A stretch of DNA of 64,000 bases from positions 620,001-684,000 of the forward strand of contig JAGYKE010000005.1 in assembly GCA_018401465.1 (NCBI GenBank). Reading direction: 5' to 3'. The DNA is from Aestuariivita sp. GTDB lineage: Bacteria > Pseudomonadota > Alphaproteobacteria > Rhodobacterales > Rhodobacteraceae. Numbering within the stretch: position 1 is the first letter of the stretch; the number at the start of each line of letters is the position of its first letter. Positions 1 to 8,549 of the stretch are shown here, one piece after another. Made by a program: the position numbers and the translations under genes. Below the pieces are notes generated by a model that was not told the DNA's origin, searched no databases, and saw nothing but the letters and a program-made list of their open reading frames with translations.

Positions 1-31
1 AGGTCTTCTAATGCAAGATTGCAAGTTCCGC

Positions 32-1429
32 TTACAGCCAGGTGTGGAAACTGCGACCCGCCATCGGTTCGGGATGCAGGTCCAGGTTCGGATGATGCGG
101 CGCATAGATCTCGGCGATCTTCTTCACCGCGTCCAACGGCGTCATCTCGACGCTGTCGCCGGTGCGGCGGCTGGTGACTTCCACCACGCCGTTCTTCAGC
201 CCGCGCGGGCCCACCGTGATCCGCCAGGGCAGGCCGATCAGGTCCATCGTGGCGAACTTGGCGCCCGCGCGTTCGTCGCGGTCGTCGTAAAGCGGCTCGA
301 GCCCCAGCGAGGTCAGCGCCTTGTATAGCTTTTCGCAGGCCGCGTCCGCCTCGGCATCGCCCTGCTTGAGGTTCACGATCCCGCAATGGAAGGGCGTCAC
401 GCCTTCGGGCCAGATGATCCCGTTCTCGTCATGGCTCGCCTCGATGATGGCGCCCACCAGACGGCTGACGCCGATCCCGTGCGAGCCCATGTGCACCGGC
501 ACGGGCTTGCCGTCCGGCCCCTGCACCGTCGCGCCCATCGGTTCGGAATACTTCGTTCCGAAATAGAAGATCTGCCCCACCTCAATGCCGCGCGCCTGAC
601 GGCAGCGCGCCTCGGGGATCGCGTCGAAGACCGCCTGATCGTGGGTTTCGTCGGTGCGGGCGTAAAGCGAGGTGAACTCCTCGAGGATCGCCTGGCACTG
701 GGCCTTGTCGTCGTAGTCGATCTCGCGCGCGCCAAGGCTGATGTCGGTCACGGCGCTGTCGTAGAAGACCTCGGATTCACCCGTCTCGGCCAGCACCAGG
801 AATTCATGCGTGTCGTCGCCCCCGATCGGCCCGCTGTCTGCGCGCATCGGGATCGCCTGCAGGCCCATGCGTTCATAGGTGCGCAGGTAGCTCACCAGAT
901 GGCGGTTATAGGCGTGCAGCGCGTCTTCCTTGGTGAGGTCGAAGTTGTAGCCGTCTTTCATGTAGAACTCGCGCCCCCGCATCACGCCGAAACGCGGGCG
1001 GATCTCGTCGCGGAACTTCCACTGGACGTGATAGAGCGTGAGCGGCAGATCCTTGTAGCTGCCCACATGCGCGCGGAAGATGTCGGTGATCATCTCCTCG
1101 TTCGTGGGGCCATAGAGCATGTCGCGTTGATGCCGGTCGCGGACGCGCAGCATTTCCTGCCCGTAATCGTCATAGCGCCCGCTTTCGCGCCAAAGGTCGG
1201 CGGGTTGCAGCGTCGGCATCAGCATCGGGATATGGCCGGCGCGGATCTGTTCTTCGTGCACGATCTGCTCGATCCGGCGCAGCACCTTGAACCCCATGGG
1301 CAGCCAGGAATAAATCCCCGCCGCCTGCTGCTTGATCATGCCCGCGCGCAGCATCAGCCGGTGGCTGACGATCTGCGCCTCGGAGGGGTTTTCCTTCAGG
1401 ACTGGCAGAAAATATCGGGTCAGGCGCAT
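32..1429 (-). CDS. proS: Prolyl-tRNA synthetase
   Basis: Charges tRNA(Pro) with proline in the cytoplasm. The 465-residue product starts [20 protein letters not shown], typical of the shorter alphaproteobacterial ProRS, which lacks the inserted editing domain of the E. coli type. Class II motif 2 region ([19 protein letters not shown]) and motif 3 region ([15 protein letters not shown]) are visible, followed by an anticodon-binding domain. The open frame runs 84 codons further upstream, but that extension is low-complexity and crosses the terminator of the puc operon, so the ATG at 1429 is chosen. It lies downstream of the puc operon on the same strand but is separated from it by that terminator, so it is probably transcribed independently. 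Confidence 0.95.
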   Translation of the reverse strand: MRLTRYFLPVLKENPSEAQIVSHRLMLRAGMIKQQAAGIYSWLPMGFKVLRRIEQIVHEEQIRAGHIPMLMPTLQPADLWRESGRYDDYGQEMLRVRDRHQRDMLYGPTNEEMITDIFRAHVGSYKDLPLTLYHVQWKFRDEIRPRFGVMRGREFYMKDGYNFDLTKEDALHAYNRHLVSYLRTYERMGLQAIPMRADSGPIGGDDTHEFLVLAETGESEVFYDSAVTDISLGAREIDYDDKAQCQAILEEFTSLYARTDETHDQAVFDAIPEARCRQARGIEVGQIFYFGTKYSEPMGATVQGPDGKPVPVHMGSHGIGVSRLVGAIIEASHDENGIIWPEGVTPFHCGIVNLKQGDAEADAACEKLYKALTSLGLEPLYDDRDERAGAKFATMDLIGLPWRITVGPRGLKNGVVEVTSRRTGDSVEMTPLDAVKKIAEIYAPHHPNLDLHPEPMAGRSFHTWL

Positions 1430-1514
1430 CTTCGCTCTCGCATCCGTCGAACTGCCTTGCGGTCTATGCCAAAGGGGCGGCGCAGGCAATCGGTGGCGCG
1501 CGGCCCACGGCCCG

Positions 1515-1552
1515 AAAAAGCGGACGCCGCCCCGACGATGCGGGGCGGCGTC
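1515..1552 (-). terminator. Rho-independent terminator of the puc operon
   Basis: A perfect 12-bp stem (GACGCCGCCCCG at 1523-1534 pairing with 1541-1552, 6-base loop) is followed, reading leftward, by CGC and a run of five T (A run at 1515-1519 on the plus strand). It ends the pucBAC-plus-one transcript before proS. Confidence 0.85.
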
Positions 1553-1566
1553 GCATGTGGTGCCGG

Positions 1567-2160
1567 TCAGGCCAGCTTTTCGGGGTTGTACATGAACCGC
1601 TTGCCGCCGGAAATCACCGACCGCTTCGTGCGGTGGGCCGAGAGGCGCTTGCCCGGCCAGAACGAGGCCGAAGAAAACCATCCCGACGACGCCGACCGCG
1701 ACGTGCGGTGCTTGGACAGAAGCGGCCAGCCCATACCCTGCGACAGCAGGCCGATGCTGCTGGTGGCATAGGGCCCCATGCGGCTGGTGAGAAACAGCGG
1801 ATGATCCCTGAGAATGCTCAGGAACTGGCCCATCTTCACCTCTTCCCGGATGTACCGGTTGGGGTTGCGCACGGCGCCGACGGGGATCGCCTCGACCGTC
1901 TCGACGATGTCGATGGCGGCACGGGCGGCGCCGAAGGGCGTCACCGGGGCGCGCACCACCAGCAGGGCGTTGCCCGGCTGCATCTTCGCGGCATAGGCGG
2001 CGGCGTCGTCCTTGTGCACGCGCGTGGCCGCGATGGCCGCCGCATCGGCCGCCGTCACGATGTCGGTCGTGGCGGCGGGAAAACCGGCCTTGGCCAGCGC
2101 CGCCGCGACGCCCTGCGCGGTCGCTTCATCCGGGTAAAGTCGGGATACTACTGTGGTCAT
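1567..2160 (-). CDS. Conserved unknown protein, last gene of the puc operon
   Basis: A 197-residue protein whose ATG overlaps the stop codon of pucC (ATGA), so translation is probably coupled to pucC; a terminator follows within 15 bases. The N-terminal half (residues 1-105) looks like a small alpha/beta domain rich in Ala ([20 protein letters not shown]...). The C-terminal half (about 120-197) is Ser/Arg/Lys rich and carries two mildly hydrophobic stretches ([32 protein letters not shown]). It does not resemble the PucD/PucE antenna subunit I know from Rhodobacter capsulatus. I do not recognise the family. Position points to a role in LH2 assembly or stability, which is inference only. Confidence 0.8.
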   Translation of the reverse strand: MTTVVSRLYPDEATAQGVAAALAKAGFPAATTDIVTAADAAAIAATRVHKDDAAAYAAKMQPGNALLVVRAPVTPFGAARAAIDIVETVEAIPVGAVRNPNRYIREEVKMGQFLSILRDHPLFLTSRMGPYATSSIGLLSQGMGWPLLSKHRTSRSASSGWFSSASFWPGKRLSAHRTKRSVISGGKRFMYNPEKLA

Positions 2161-3647
2161 GATACCTCCTGCGTTCTGGGAGCGGGGTGGGTTATACCGC
2201 TGTCGGGCCCGTTCCCATGACCAGCGGACGACATCCTGGGAACAAAACTAGAGGGCTTCGGCGCCAAATCCAGCGGGCGCAGCGACCAGGCGGCGATGAG
2301 CGCCATGGCCAGCACCACCGCTTCCAGCGCGAAGACGGCAATATAGGGGGTTGCGGCGCTCAGCGTCGAGGCGATGGGCAGGTGCAGCACGATGTCGCGC
2401 AGCACGCCACCCAGCGCGACACCGATGCCCGCGGCCGTCGCCTGCACCGCGCCCCAGGCGCCCAGCGCAAGGCCCACCTGGTCGCGCGGCGCGCGCCGGA
2501 TGGTGGCGGTCAGGGTGCCGTGGCCGAACAGGCCCGCGCCGAAACCCACCGCGCAGGTGCCGGTGACGAAGACGACCAGATTGCCGCTCTGCGCCGCAAG
2601 AATGATCAATCCGAATCCCGGCATGCCGATCAGCGCGCCGGTGCGCGCCAGCCGAACCGCCGACCCGCCGCGCCCCAGCAGATGCGAGGCCAGCGCGAAG
2701 CCCAGCAGGCTCCCGCCCGCCAGAACTGCGGTCAGGCGCGTGGTCTCGGCCACGCTCATGGCGAGCACCTGCCCGCCATAGGGTTCAAGAAGCACATCCG
2801 CCATGCCGAAGGCGAAGGTGCCCAGCCCGATCACCACCAGCAGCCGCAGCGCGCCATCAAGGCGCATGAACTGCCGCCAGCTGTCGGAAAAGCGTGGCGT
2901 CTCGGTGCGTTCGCGCATCGCCTTCGCCCGCACGCGGTCGCGCGGTTCCTGCTGCCAGAGCGCGATCAGGTTGACCGCGATGGTAATCACCGCCGTGCCC
3001 TGAATCACCTGGATCAGGCGCCCGGGCGTATAATCCTCAAGAAGCGCGCCATAGACAAAGGCCGCCCCCACCATGCCCAGCAAGAGCATCACATACATCA
3101 GCCCCACGACCTTGGGGTGATCTTCCTCGCGCACGAGGTCGGTCGCCAGCGCGAGGCCCACGGTCTGCACCGTGTGCAGCCCCGCGCCCACCAGCAGGAA
3201 CGCCAGCCCGGCCGAGCCAAGGCCCATCCAGCGCGGCGCATCCACCGCCTCGCCATAGCCCGACAGGACCAGCAGCGCGAAGGGCATGATCGCGAAGCCG
3301 CCGAACTGCCACATCGTGCCCTTCCAGATGAAGGGCACCCGCCGCCAGCCCAGCGCGGACACGAAGGTATCGGACTTGAACCCGATCAGCGCCCGGAACG
3401 GCGCGAAAACAAGGGGGAGCGAGATCATGACCGCGACCAGCGACGCGGCGACACCCAATTCCACGATCATCACGCGGTTCAGCGTTCCGACCATCAGCAC
3501 AAGCGCCATGCCGACCGTCACCTGAAACAGCGACAGCCGCAAAAGCCGCGACAGCGGCACATCCTCGGTCGCCACATCCGCGAAGGGCAGATAGCGCGGT
3601 GCGATCTGCAGGATTCTCGAATAGGCGAATTGCTTGTAGCTGGACAT
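2157..3647 (-). CDS. pucC: PucC-family BCD transporter, LH2 assembly factor
   Basis: Membrane protein of the bacteriochlorophyll-delivery branch of the major facilitator superfamily, needed in relatives for high levels of LH2. About 496 residues with roughly 12 hydrophobic segments; the N-terminus has the family pattern (LSLFQVTVGMALVLMVGTLN, then FAPFRALIGFKSD and GWRRVPFIWKG). The frame opens at a GTG at 3653, but the strong ribosome site GGGAGGTG sits directly against that GTG and 5 bases before the ATG at 3647, so the ATG is used. Third gene of pucBAC; the next gene overlaps its stop by 4 bases. Confidence 0.93.
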   Translation of the reverse strand: MSSYKQFAYSRILQIAPRYLPFADVATEDVPLSRLLRLSLFQVTVGMALVLMVGTLNRVMIVELGVAASLVAVMISLPLVFAPFRALIGFKSDTFVSALGWRRVPFIWKGTMWQFGGFAIMPFALLVLSGYGEAVDAPRWMGLGSAGLAFLLVGAGLHTVQTVGLALATDLVREEDHPKVVGLMYVMLLLGMVGAAFVYGALLEDYTPGRLIQVIQGTAVITIAVNLIALWQQEPRDRVRAKAMRERTETPRFSDSWRQFMRLDGALRLLVVIGLGTFAFGMADVLLEPYGGQVLAMSVAETTRLTAVLAGGSLLGFALASHLLGRGGSAVRLARTGALIGMPGFGLIILAAQSGNLVVFVTGTCAVGFGAGLFGHGTLTATIRRAPRDQVGLALGAWGAVQATAAGIGVALGGVLRDIVLHLPIASTLSAATPYIAVFALEAVVLAMALIAAWSLRPLDLAPKPSSFVPRMSSAGHGNGPDSGITHPAPRTQEVS

Positions 3648-3701
3648 ATTCACCTCCCGCCGGACGGGCGACAGGCGCCGCCGGGGCAGACGGTTCGGTC
3701 A

Positions 3702-3740
3702 GGACGCCCGACCCGGACCCTTTGTGCGGGCCGGACGTCC
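3702..3740 (-). other. Possible intercistronic hairpin between pucA and pucC
   Basis: Imperfect inverted repeat: outer GGACG/CGTCC and inner CCGG-A-CCC/GGG-CCGG around the loop TTTGTGC. In characterised puc operons a stem-loop here stabilises or uncouples the abundant pucBA message from the scarce pucC message. No T-run follows, so simple termination is unlikely. Confidence 0.4.
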
Positions 3741-3777
3741 GTTGGTTGCAGCAAGCCTGCGGTCCCCCGGAACGGCG

Positions 3778-4113
3778 TCAGCCGTCCGGAAGTGCCTTGC
3801 CATCGATCGCAGCCAGCGTCTTGGGCATTTCGATCACGGCGCGCGCGATGGTTCCGTCCGGCAGCGTCACGAGGATCGCCTGTCCGTCCAGCCCCTGCTG
3901 TGCCGTGAAGGCAGCATGCTTGGTGGCCGCGTCGTTATCCAGCGATGCCTGCGCGGACGTTCCCATCGGGTTGCCCTTCAGGAAGTCCGAGACCCAGCCG
4001 GTGTTGGTCAGCACAGCGACGTGCACCGCGAAGGACCCGATTGCGACAGCGCTCAGGAACAGCGGAATGCCGACGGTGGGTTTGACCACCAGCCACATTT
4101 TGGAGTTGTTCAT
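3778..4113 (-). CDS. pucA: LH2 antenna alpha subunit with C-terminal extension
   Basis: Inner-membrane bacteriochlorophyll-binding polypeptide of the peripheral antenna. Starts MNNSKMWLVVKPTVGIP; a single membrane helix follows with the B850-type ligand His31 (GSFAVHVAVLTNTGW). Aligning by eye with Rhodobacter sphaeroides PucA, the two C-terminal tyrosines that bond the B850 pigments (Tyr44, Tyr45) are Phe44 and Leu45 here (GWVSDFLKG), the pair found in the B800-820 (LH3) antenna. The protein is 111 residues long rather than the usual 50-60: residues 48-111 form a non-membrane tail (KHAAFTAQQGLDGQAILVTL region). Ribosome site GAGGAGG lies 6 bases before ATG. Starts 11 bases after pucB. Confidence 0.95.
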   Translation of the reverse strand: MNNSKMWLVVKPTVGIPLFLSAVAIGSFAVHVAVLTNTGWVSDFLKGNPMGTSAQASLDNDAATKHAAFTAQQGLDGQAILVTLPDGTIARAVIEMPKTLAAIDGKALPDG

Positions 4114-4124
4114 GGTCTGCCTCC

Positions 4125-4283
4125 TCAGCCCAGCCAGGGCGTCGTTGTCGCGACGAGGATGTGCGCAAGAAGCGCGATCACCCCAAAGACGCGGGTACCG
4201 TCGATGAGATAGCTGTGGACTTCCTCAGCCTCTCTCAGGGTCAAGCCGGTCGGCCAGACCTTGTCGGGATCGTTATTGGACAT
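4125..4283 (-). CDS. pucB: LH2 antenna beta subunit
   Basis: 52-residue bacteriochlorophyll-binding polypeptide that pairs with PucA. The pigment ligands His23 (EEVHSYL) and His41 (ALLAHILV) are 18 residues apart as in all LH2 beta chains, and the ends MSNNDPDKVWPTGLT and TTTPWLG match the family closely. The open frame extends 26 codons upstream, but ATG 4283 has a good ribosome site (GGAGG, 6 bases upstream) and matches the family start. First gene of the operon, about 120 bases after the predicted transcription start. Confidence 0.95.
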   Translation of the reverse strand: MSNNDPDKVWPTGLTLREAEEVHSYLIDGTRVFGVIALLAHILVATTTPWLG

Positions 4284-4407
4284 GTTTATCCTCCGTGTCC
4301 TTAGGCTGTTCCTGCGTATTTCGAGGGCACTGGATCGTCTCGCTCCCACCGGTACACCCAACCGATCCAGGGCCGACAGCCGACAGCACTGGAGCGGAAT
4401 CTCTCAC

Positions 4408-4425
4408 TGTCATTTTATATTGACA
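4408..4425. promoter_or_regulatory. PpsR/CrtJ box 1 (TGT-N12-ACA)
   Basis: TGTCATTTTATATTGACA fits the consensus TGT-N12-ACA exactly, with 5-base arms TGTCA/TGACA. It covers the -10 element of the puc promoter. PpsR/CrtJ represses puc, bch and crt genes in the presence of oxygen and light in related phototrophs. Confidence 0.85.
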
Positions 4426-4439
4426 TATCAATCTGTCAA
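4412..4439 (-). promoter_or_regulatory. puc operon promoter
   Basis: Reading leftward: -35 TTGACA (4434-4439), 16-base spacer, -10 TAAAAT (4412-4417). Both elements are overlapped by PpsR boxes, which explains repression by promoter occlusion. Transcription is expected to start near 4405. Confidence 0.7.
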
Positions 4440-4451
4440 TTAAATTTGACA
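4434..4451. promoter_or_regulatory. PpsR/CrtJ box 2 (TGT-N12-ACA)
   Basis: TGTCAATTAAATTTGACA, a second exact TGT-N12-ACA match whose start is 26 bases from that of box 1. It covers the -35 element of the puc promoter. Paired boxes allow cooperative binding of tetrameric PpsR/CrtJ. The pair lies 88 bases before the divergent gene at 4539, which could also be affected. Confidence 0.85.
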
Positions 4452-4538
4452 GTTTCCCAAAAGGATTCCCGAGGCCGCTCTTGAATCCCCACACCACATG
4501 CGCAATTTCTGGCTCAGCGCCGCAGCAAGGATCGTCCG

Positions 4539-5609
4539 ATGGCCCTGCCCGTTCGGGAACAGCTGAAATACTGGGGGCTTGCCGCGGCGGTTTTCATCGC
4601 GCTGCTCTGGCTTCTGGGCGATGTGCTGCTGCCCTTCGTGATGGGCGGCGCGATTGCCTATTTCCTCGACCCGGTCGCGGACCGGCTTGAACGCACGGGC
4701 CTGTCGCGCACCGCCGCGACCGCGATCATCACGTTGTGCAGTGTCATCGCCTTCGCGATCCTCGCGCTGATGGTCATCCCGTCGCTGGTGTCCCAGGCGA
4801 TCGACCTCATCAATCTCGCGCCGCAGCTTTTTCAGGACCTGCGCTCTTTCCTTGTGACCCGCTTTCCCGACCTGCTCGACGAAAGCTCGACACTGCACCA
4901 GTCGCTCCTGTCGGTGGGCGAAACGATCCGCCAACGCGGGGGAGAACTGCTGAACTCAGTCCTCAGCTCGGCCATGTCGGTGCTCAACATCGTCATCCTG
5001 CTGGTCGTGGCGCCGGTGGTGGCGGTTTATCTGCTGCTCGACTGGGACCGCATGATCGCCCGCATCGACGGGCTTGTGCCGCTCGACCATGCGCCGGTGG
5101 TGCGCCACCTTGCCCGGGAGATCGACAACACGCTCGCCTCGTTCATCCGCGGCATGGGCACGGTCTGCCTGATTCTCGGGACCTATTACGCCATTGCGCT
5201 GATGCTGGTGGGGTTGCAGTTCGGCCTTGTCGTGGGGTTCATTGCGGGGCTGATCACCTTCATTCCCTACCTGGGGTCGCTGATTGGCGGCGCGCTGGCG
5301 ATCGGCCTCGCGCTGTTCCAGTTCTGGGGCGACTGGGTGACGATCGGGCTGGTCGCCGGCATCTTCGTGCTGGGTCAGGTGGTCGAAGGCAACATCCTCA
5401 CGCCGAAACTCGTGGGCAGTTCAGTCGGCCTGCACCCGGTCTGGCTGATCCTCGCGCTCAGCGTCTTCGGTGCGCTTTTCGGGTTCGTCGGCATGCTGGT
5501 CGCGGTGCCGGTGGCCGCCGCGCTGGGCGTTGTCGCCCGCTTCGGCGTGGACCAGTATCTCGACAGCCGCCTCTACCGCGGGACCACCGGGCGGCGGGAC
5601 GGCGACTGA
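4539..5609 (+). CDS. AI-2E/PerM-family membrane transporter
   Basis: 356-residue polytopic inner-membrane protein of the AI-2E family transporter/PerM group (permease-like, substrate often unknown). Two N-terminal helices (residues 12-45), a soluble amphipathic region around 75-145, then five or so helices; the conserved C-terminal part includes FIAGLITFIPYLGSLIGG and GNILTPKLVGSSVGLHPVW. Ribosome site AAGGA 7 bases before ATG. Its stop overlaps the hdaA start (TGATG), so the two are translationally coupled, an arrangement I associate with Rhodobacterales. Confidence 0.9.
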   Translation: MALPVREQLKYWGLAAAVFIALLWLLGDVLLPFVMGGAIAYFLDPVADRLERTGLSRTAATAIITLCSVIAFAILALMVIPSLVSQAIDLINLAPQLFQDLRSFLVTRFPDLLDESSTLHQSLLSVGETIRQRGGELLNSVLSSAMSVLNIVILLVVAPVVAVYLLLDWDRMIARIDGLVPLDHAPVVRHLAREIDNTLASFIRGMGTVCLILGTYYAIALMLVGLQFGLVVGFIAGLITFIPYLGSLIGGALAIGLALFQFWGDWVTIGLVAGIFVLGQVVEGNILTPKLVGSSVGLHPVWLILALSVFGALFGFVGMLVAVPVAAALGVVARFGVDQYLDSRLYRGTTGRRDGD

Positions 5610-6289
5610 TGGCCGAACAGCTCAGCTTCGAACTGCCGGCGCGGACCGCGCTGGGGAGGGGGGATTTCTTCGTTGCCTCCTCGAATGCGCTGGCCGTGGC
5701 TATGATCGACACCGACACCGCCTGGCCCGGCGGCAAGCTGGTGCTGACAGGCGAAGCCGGATCGGGCAAGACGCATCTGGCCCATGTCTGGGCTGCCCGC
5801 ACCGGTGCCGAAATCGTCGCTGCGCGCGATCTGACCGACGAAGCGGTGCCCGAGCTCGCCGCAGGCCCCGTCGCAGTCGAAGACGTGCCCGACATCGCTC
5901 CGAACGCCGCCGTGCAGACGGCGCTGTTCCACTTGCACAACCTCGTGCTTGCCAATGGCAACCGCCTGCTGCTCACAGGGCGCAGCGCGCCACGCGCTTG
6001 GGGCCTGACCCTTCCCGACCTGCAAAGTCGCGTCGAAGGCGCTCAGGCTGCTGCCCTGCAGCCGCCCTGCGACCGGCTGCTCACCGTGCTTCTGGCCAAG
6101 CTGTTCGCCGACCGCCAGATCACGCCACGCCCCGATGTCATCCCCTATCTGTTGCGGCGGATGGACCGGTCATTTGCCAGCGCGCAGGACATCGTCGCCC
6201 GGCTTGACCGCGAAAGCCTGTCGCGGGGCCGCGCGGTGACCCGCGACCTTGCCGCGACGCTGCTTGGCGGCAACGAGAAAGAACCCTAA
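5609..6289 (+). CDS. hdaA: HdaA, regulatory inactivator of DnaA
   Basis: 226-residue DnaA-homologous AAA+ protein that, together with the sliding clamp, promotes ATP hydrolysis by DnaA after initiation. The N-terminus carries a clamp-binding motif (QLSFELP, residues 4-10). The Walker A loop is GEAGSGKTHLAHVW. The protein has the DnaA domain III fold but no DNA-binding domain IV, which separates it from DnaA itself. Its ATG overlaps the stop of the upstream membrane-protein gene by one base, so that stop codon fixes the start. Confidence 0.88.
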   Translation: MAEQLSFELPARTALGRGDFFVASSNALAVAMIDTDTAWPGGKLVLTGEAGSGKTHLAHVWAARTGAEIVAARDLTDEAVPELAAGPVAVEDVPDIAPNAAVQTALFHLHNLVLANGNRLLLTGRSAPRAWGLTLPDLQSRVEGAQAAALQPPCDRLLTVLLAKLFADRQITPRPDVIPYLLRRMDRSFASAQDIVARLDRESLSRGRAVTRDLAATLLGGNEKEP

Positions 6290-6331
6290 CCTGTCACCAA
6301 TCCGTCATATCGCCCGGTGCATAAGCCCATC

Positions 6332-8509
6332 ATGAACCTTGCAGATTTCCTGAAGTCCCCCTTCCCCGCGCCGGAAGTCGTCGAAGACCTCGACGTCACC
6401 GGTCCGGGACGTTTCTACAACCGTGAACTGAGCTGGCTCGGCTTCAACTGGCGCGTGGTTGAAGAGGCGCAGAACCCCCGGGTGCCGCTGCTCGAACGGC
6501 TGCGCTTCCTGTCGATCAGCGCCAACAACCTCGACGAATTCTACACGGTGCGCGTCGCGGGCCTGCGCGAACTGGCCCGCGCGGGCAACACGACGCCCGC
6601 CGCCGACGGGCTGACGCCCGCAGAACAGCTGGTTCTCATCAACGAGAACGCGCGCAAGCTGATGCTGTCCCAGCAAAGAACGCTTGCCGGCCTCAAGGCC
6701 GAGATGGAGGCCGCGAACATCTCGGTCCTCGAACCCGAAGGACTGACCGACGCGGACTGCGCCCATCTCGAAGACGTCTTCATGAAGCGCGTCTTCGCGG
6801 TCCTGTCGCCGCTCGCGATCGACCCGGCGCATCCCTTTCCCTTCATCCCCAACAACGGCTTTTCGCTGGCGCTGCAGCTTGAACGCACCAGCGACCACCG
6901 CCCGCTGCAGGCGCTGCTGCCCATCCCGGCGCAGGTCGACCGGTTCATCCGCCTGCCGTCGGAACCCGGCACGCACCGGTTCCTGCCGCTCGAATCGCTG
7001 CTGCTGCTGCAGATCCAGCGGCTGTTCCCCGGCTACACTGTCCGCAGCCACTTCGCCTTCCGCGTGCTGCGCGACAGCGATCTCGAAGTCGAGGAAGAGG
7101 CCGAAGATCTCGTGCGGGAATTCGAGGTCGCGCTGAAACGCCGCCGCCGTGGCGAAGTCGTGCGCATGACCCATTCCGCGGGCGCCCCCGAAAAACTCAA
7201 GACGCTCATCATGCGCGAACTGGGTGTCTCTGGCGCCGAAGTGGTCGAGATCGATGGCATGATCGGGGCCGCCGATCTCAAGGAACTCGTGCTCGAAGAC
7301 CGGCCCGACCTGCTTTGGCCAAGCTTCACGCCACGCGTGCCAGAACGCGTTCAGGATCATGACGGCGACATGTTCGCGGCGATCCGCCAGAAGGACATGC
7401 TGCTGCACCACCCGTACGAGACCTTCGACATGGTGATCCGCTTCCTCGCGCAGGCCGCGCGAGATCCGGACGTCGTGGCGATCAAGCAGACGCTCTACCG
7501 AACCTCCAAGAATTCGCCCATCGTCGAGGCGCTGTGCGAAGCGGCCGAAGACGGCAAGTCGGTGACCGCGCTGGTCGAACTCAAGGCCCGCTTCGACGAA
7601 GCCGCCAATATCCGCCAATCGCGGCGGCTCGAACGCGCCGGCGCGCATGTGGTCTACGGCTTTCTCGACCTCAAGACGCATGCCAAGATTTCCACCGTGG
7701 TGCGCCGCGAAGGCGAGGATCTGGTCACCTACACCCATTTCGGCACCGGCAACTACCACCCCATCACCGCGCGCATCTATACCGATCTCAGCCTGTTCAC
7801 CTGCGACGCGCGGCTGGGGCGCGACGCGACGAAGGTGTTCAATTACCTGTCGGGCTATGCCCAGCCCGAGGAACTTGAAAACCTCGCGATCTCGCCGACC
7901 ACACTCAAGCCGCGCCTGATCGAGATGATCGCGGGCGAAGTGGCCCATGCCGCCGCGGGCCGCCCCGCCGTGATCTGGGCCAAGATGAACAGCCTGATCG
8001 ATCCCGAAGTGATCGACGCTCTGTATGCGGCAAGTCAGGCCGGCGTGAAGATCAGCCTTGTGATCCGCGGCATCTGCGGCCTGCGCCCCGGCATCAAGGG
8101 CCTGTCCGACAATATCCGCGTGAAGTCGATCATCGGGCGGTTCCTCGAACATTCGCGCATCGTGTGCTTCGGCAACGGCGCGGGCCTGCCGTCGAAGAAG
8201 GCGCGCGTGTTCATTTCCTCCGCCGACTGGATGGGCCGCAATCTCAACCGCCGGGTCGAAACGCTGGTCGAGATCGACAACCCCACCGTAAAGGCACAGA
8301 TCGTCGGTCAGGTCATGGCCGCGAATCTGGCTGACGTTGCGCAAAGCTGGATCATGCGCCCCGATGGCACCTTCACCCGGGCCGAGGTGGAGCAGGGAAC
8401 CTTCGCCTTCAACTGCCACCGTTTCTTCATGGAAAATCCCTCATTGTCGGGCCGCGGCTCGGCGGGGGCGTCGGACGTGCCGCAACTGACGCATACCGAC
8501 GACGGATGA
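6332..8509 (+). CDS. ppk1: Polyphosphate kinase 1
   Basis: Synthesises polyphosphate reversibly from ATP. About 725 residues, the usual PPK1 length. N-terminal domain [19 protein letters not shown] with [18 protein letters not shown]; two phospholipase-D-like catalytic domains follow, including the autophosphorylated His segment [19 protein letters not shown] and [10 protein letters not shown]. The open frame begins at a GTG at 6317; neither start has an obvious ribosome site, and the ATG at 6332 ([15 protein letters not shown]) is preferred. Followed after 40 bases by a Ppx/GppA phosphatase, so synthesis and breakdown of polyphosphate are encoded together. Confidence 0.93.
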   Translation: MNLADFLKSPFPAPEVVEDLDVTGPGRFYNRELSWLGFNWRVVEEAQNPRVPLLERLRFLSISANNLDEFYTVRVAGLRELARAGNTTPAADGLTPAEQLVLINENARKLMLSQQRTLAGLKAEMEAANISVLEPEGLTDADCAHLEDVFMKRVFAVLSPLAIDPAHPFPFIPNNGFSLALQLERTSDHRPLQALLPIPAQVDRFIRLPSEPGTHRFLPLESLLLLQIQRLFPGYTVRSHFAFRVLRDSDLEVEEEAEDLVREFEVALKRRRRGEVVRMTHSAGAPEKLKTLIMRELGVSGAEVVEIDGMIGAADLKELVLEDRPDLLWPSFTPRVPERVQDHDGDMFAAIRQKDMLLHHPYETFDMVIRFLAQAARDPDVVAIKQTLYRTSKNSPIVEALCEAAEDGKSVTALVELKARFDEAANIRQSRRLERAGAHVVYGFLDLKTHAKISTVVRREGEDLVTYTHFGTGNYHPITARIYTDLSLFTCDARLGRDATKVFNYLSGYAQPEELENLAISPTTLKPRLIEMIAGEVAHAAAGRPAVIWAKMNSLIDPEVIDALYAASQAGVKISLVIRGICGLRPGIKGLSDNIRVKSIIGRFLEHSRIVCFGNGAGLPSKKARVFISSADWMGRNLNRRVETLVEIDNPTVKAQIVGQVMAANLADVAQSWIMRPDGTFTRAEVEQGTFAFNCHRFFMENPSLSGRGSAGASDVPQLTHTDDG

Positions 8510-8549
8510 TTGACCCTGCCTGCGGCTTTGCGCATGGTGGCGCCGGATC

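Noticed and set aside
1430-1681. 84-codon N-terminal extension of ProS
   Set aside because: It crosses the puc terminator hairpin and has low-complexity sequence; the family start is at 1429.
2187-3908. Long plus-strand open frame opposite pucC
   Set aside because: Arg/Gln/His-rich product with no family pattern; a shadow of a high-GC gene. The same applies to the long frames opposite ppk1 (6305-8419), pccA (17114-19273), hrpB (52295-54808), lepA (41427-43265) and gcvP.
3778-4283. pufBA (LH1) instead of pucBA
   Set aside because: The beta chain matches LH2 beta closely, pucC follows directly, and no reaction-centre genes (pufLM) are adjacent.
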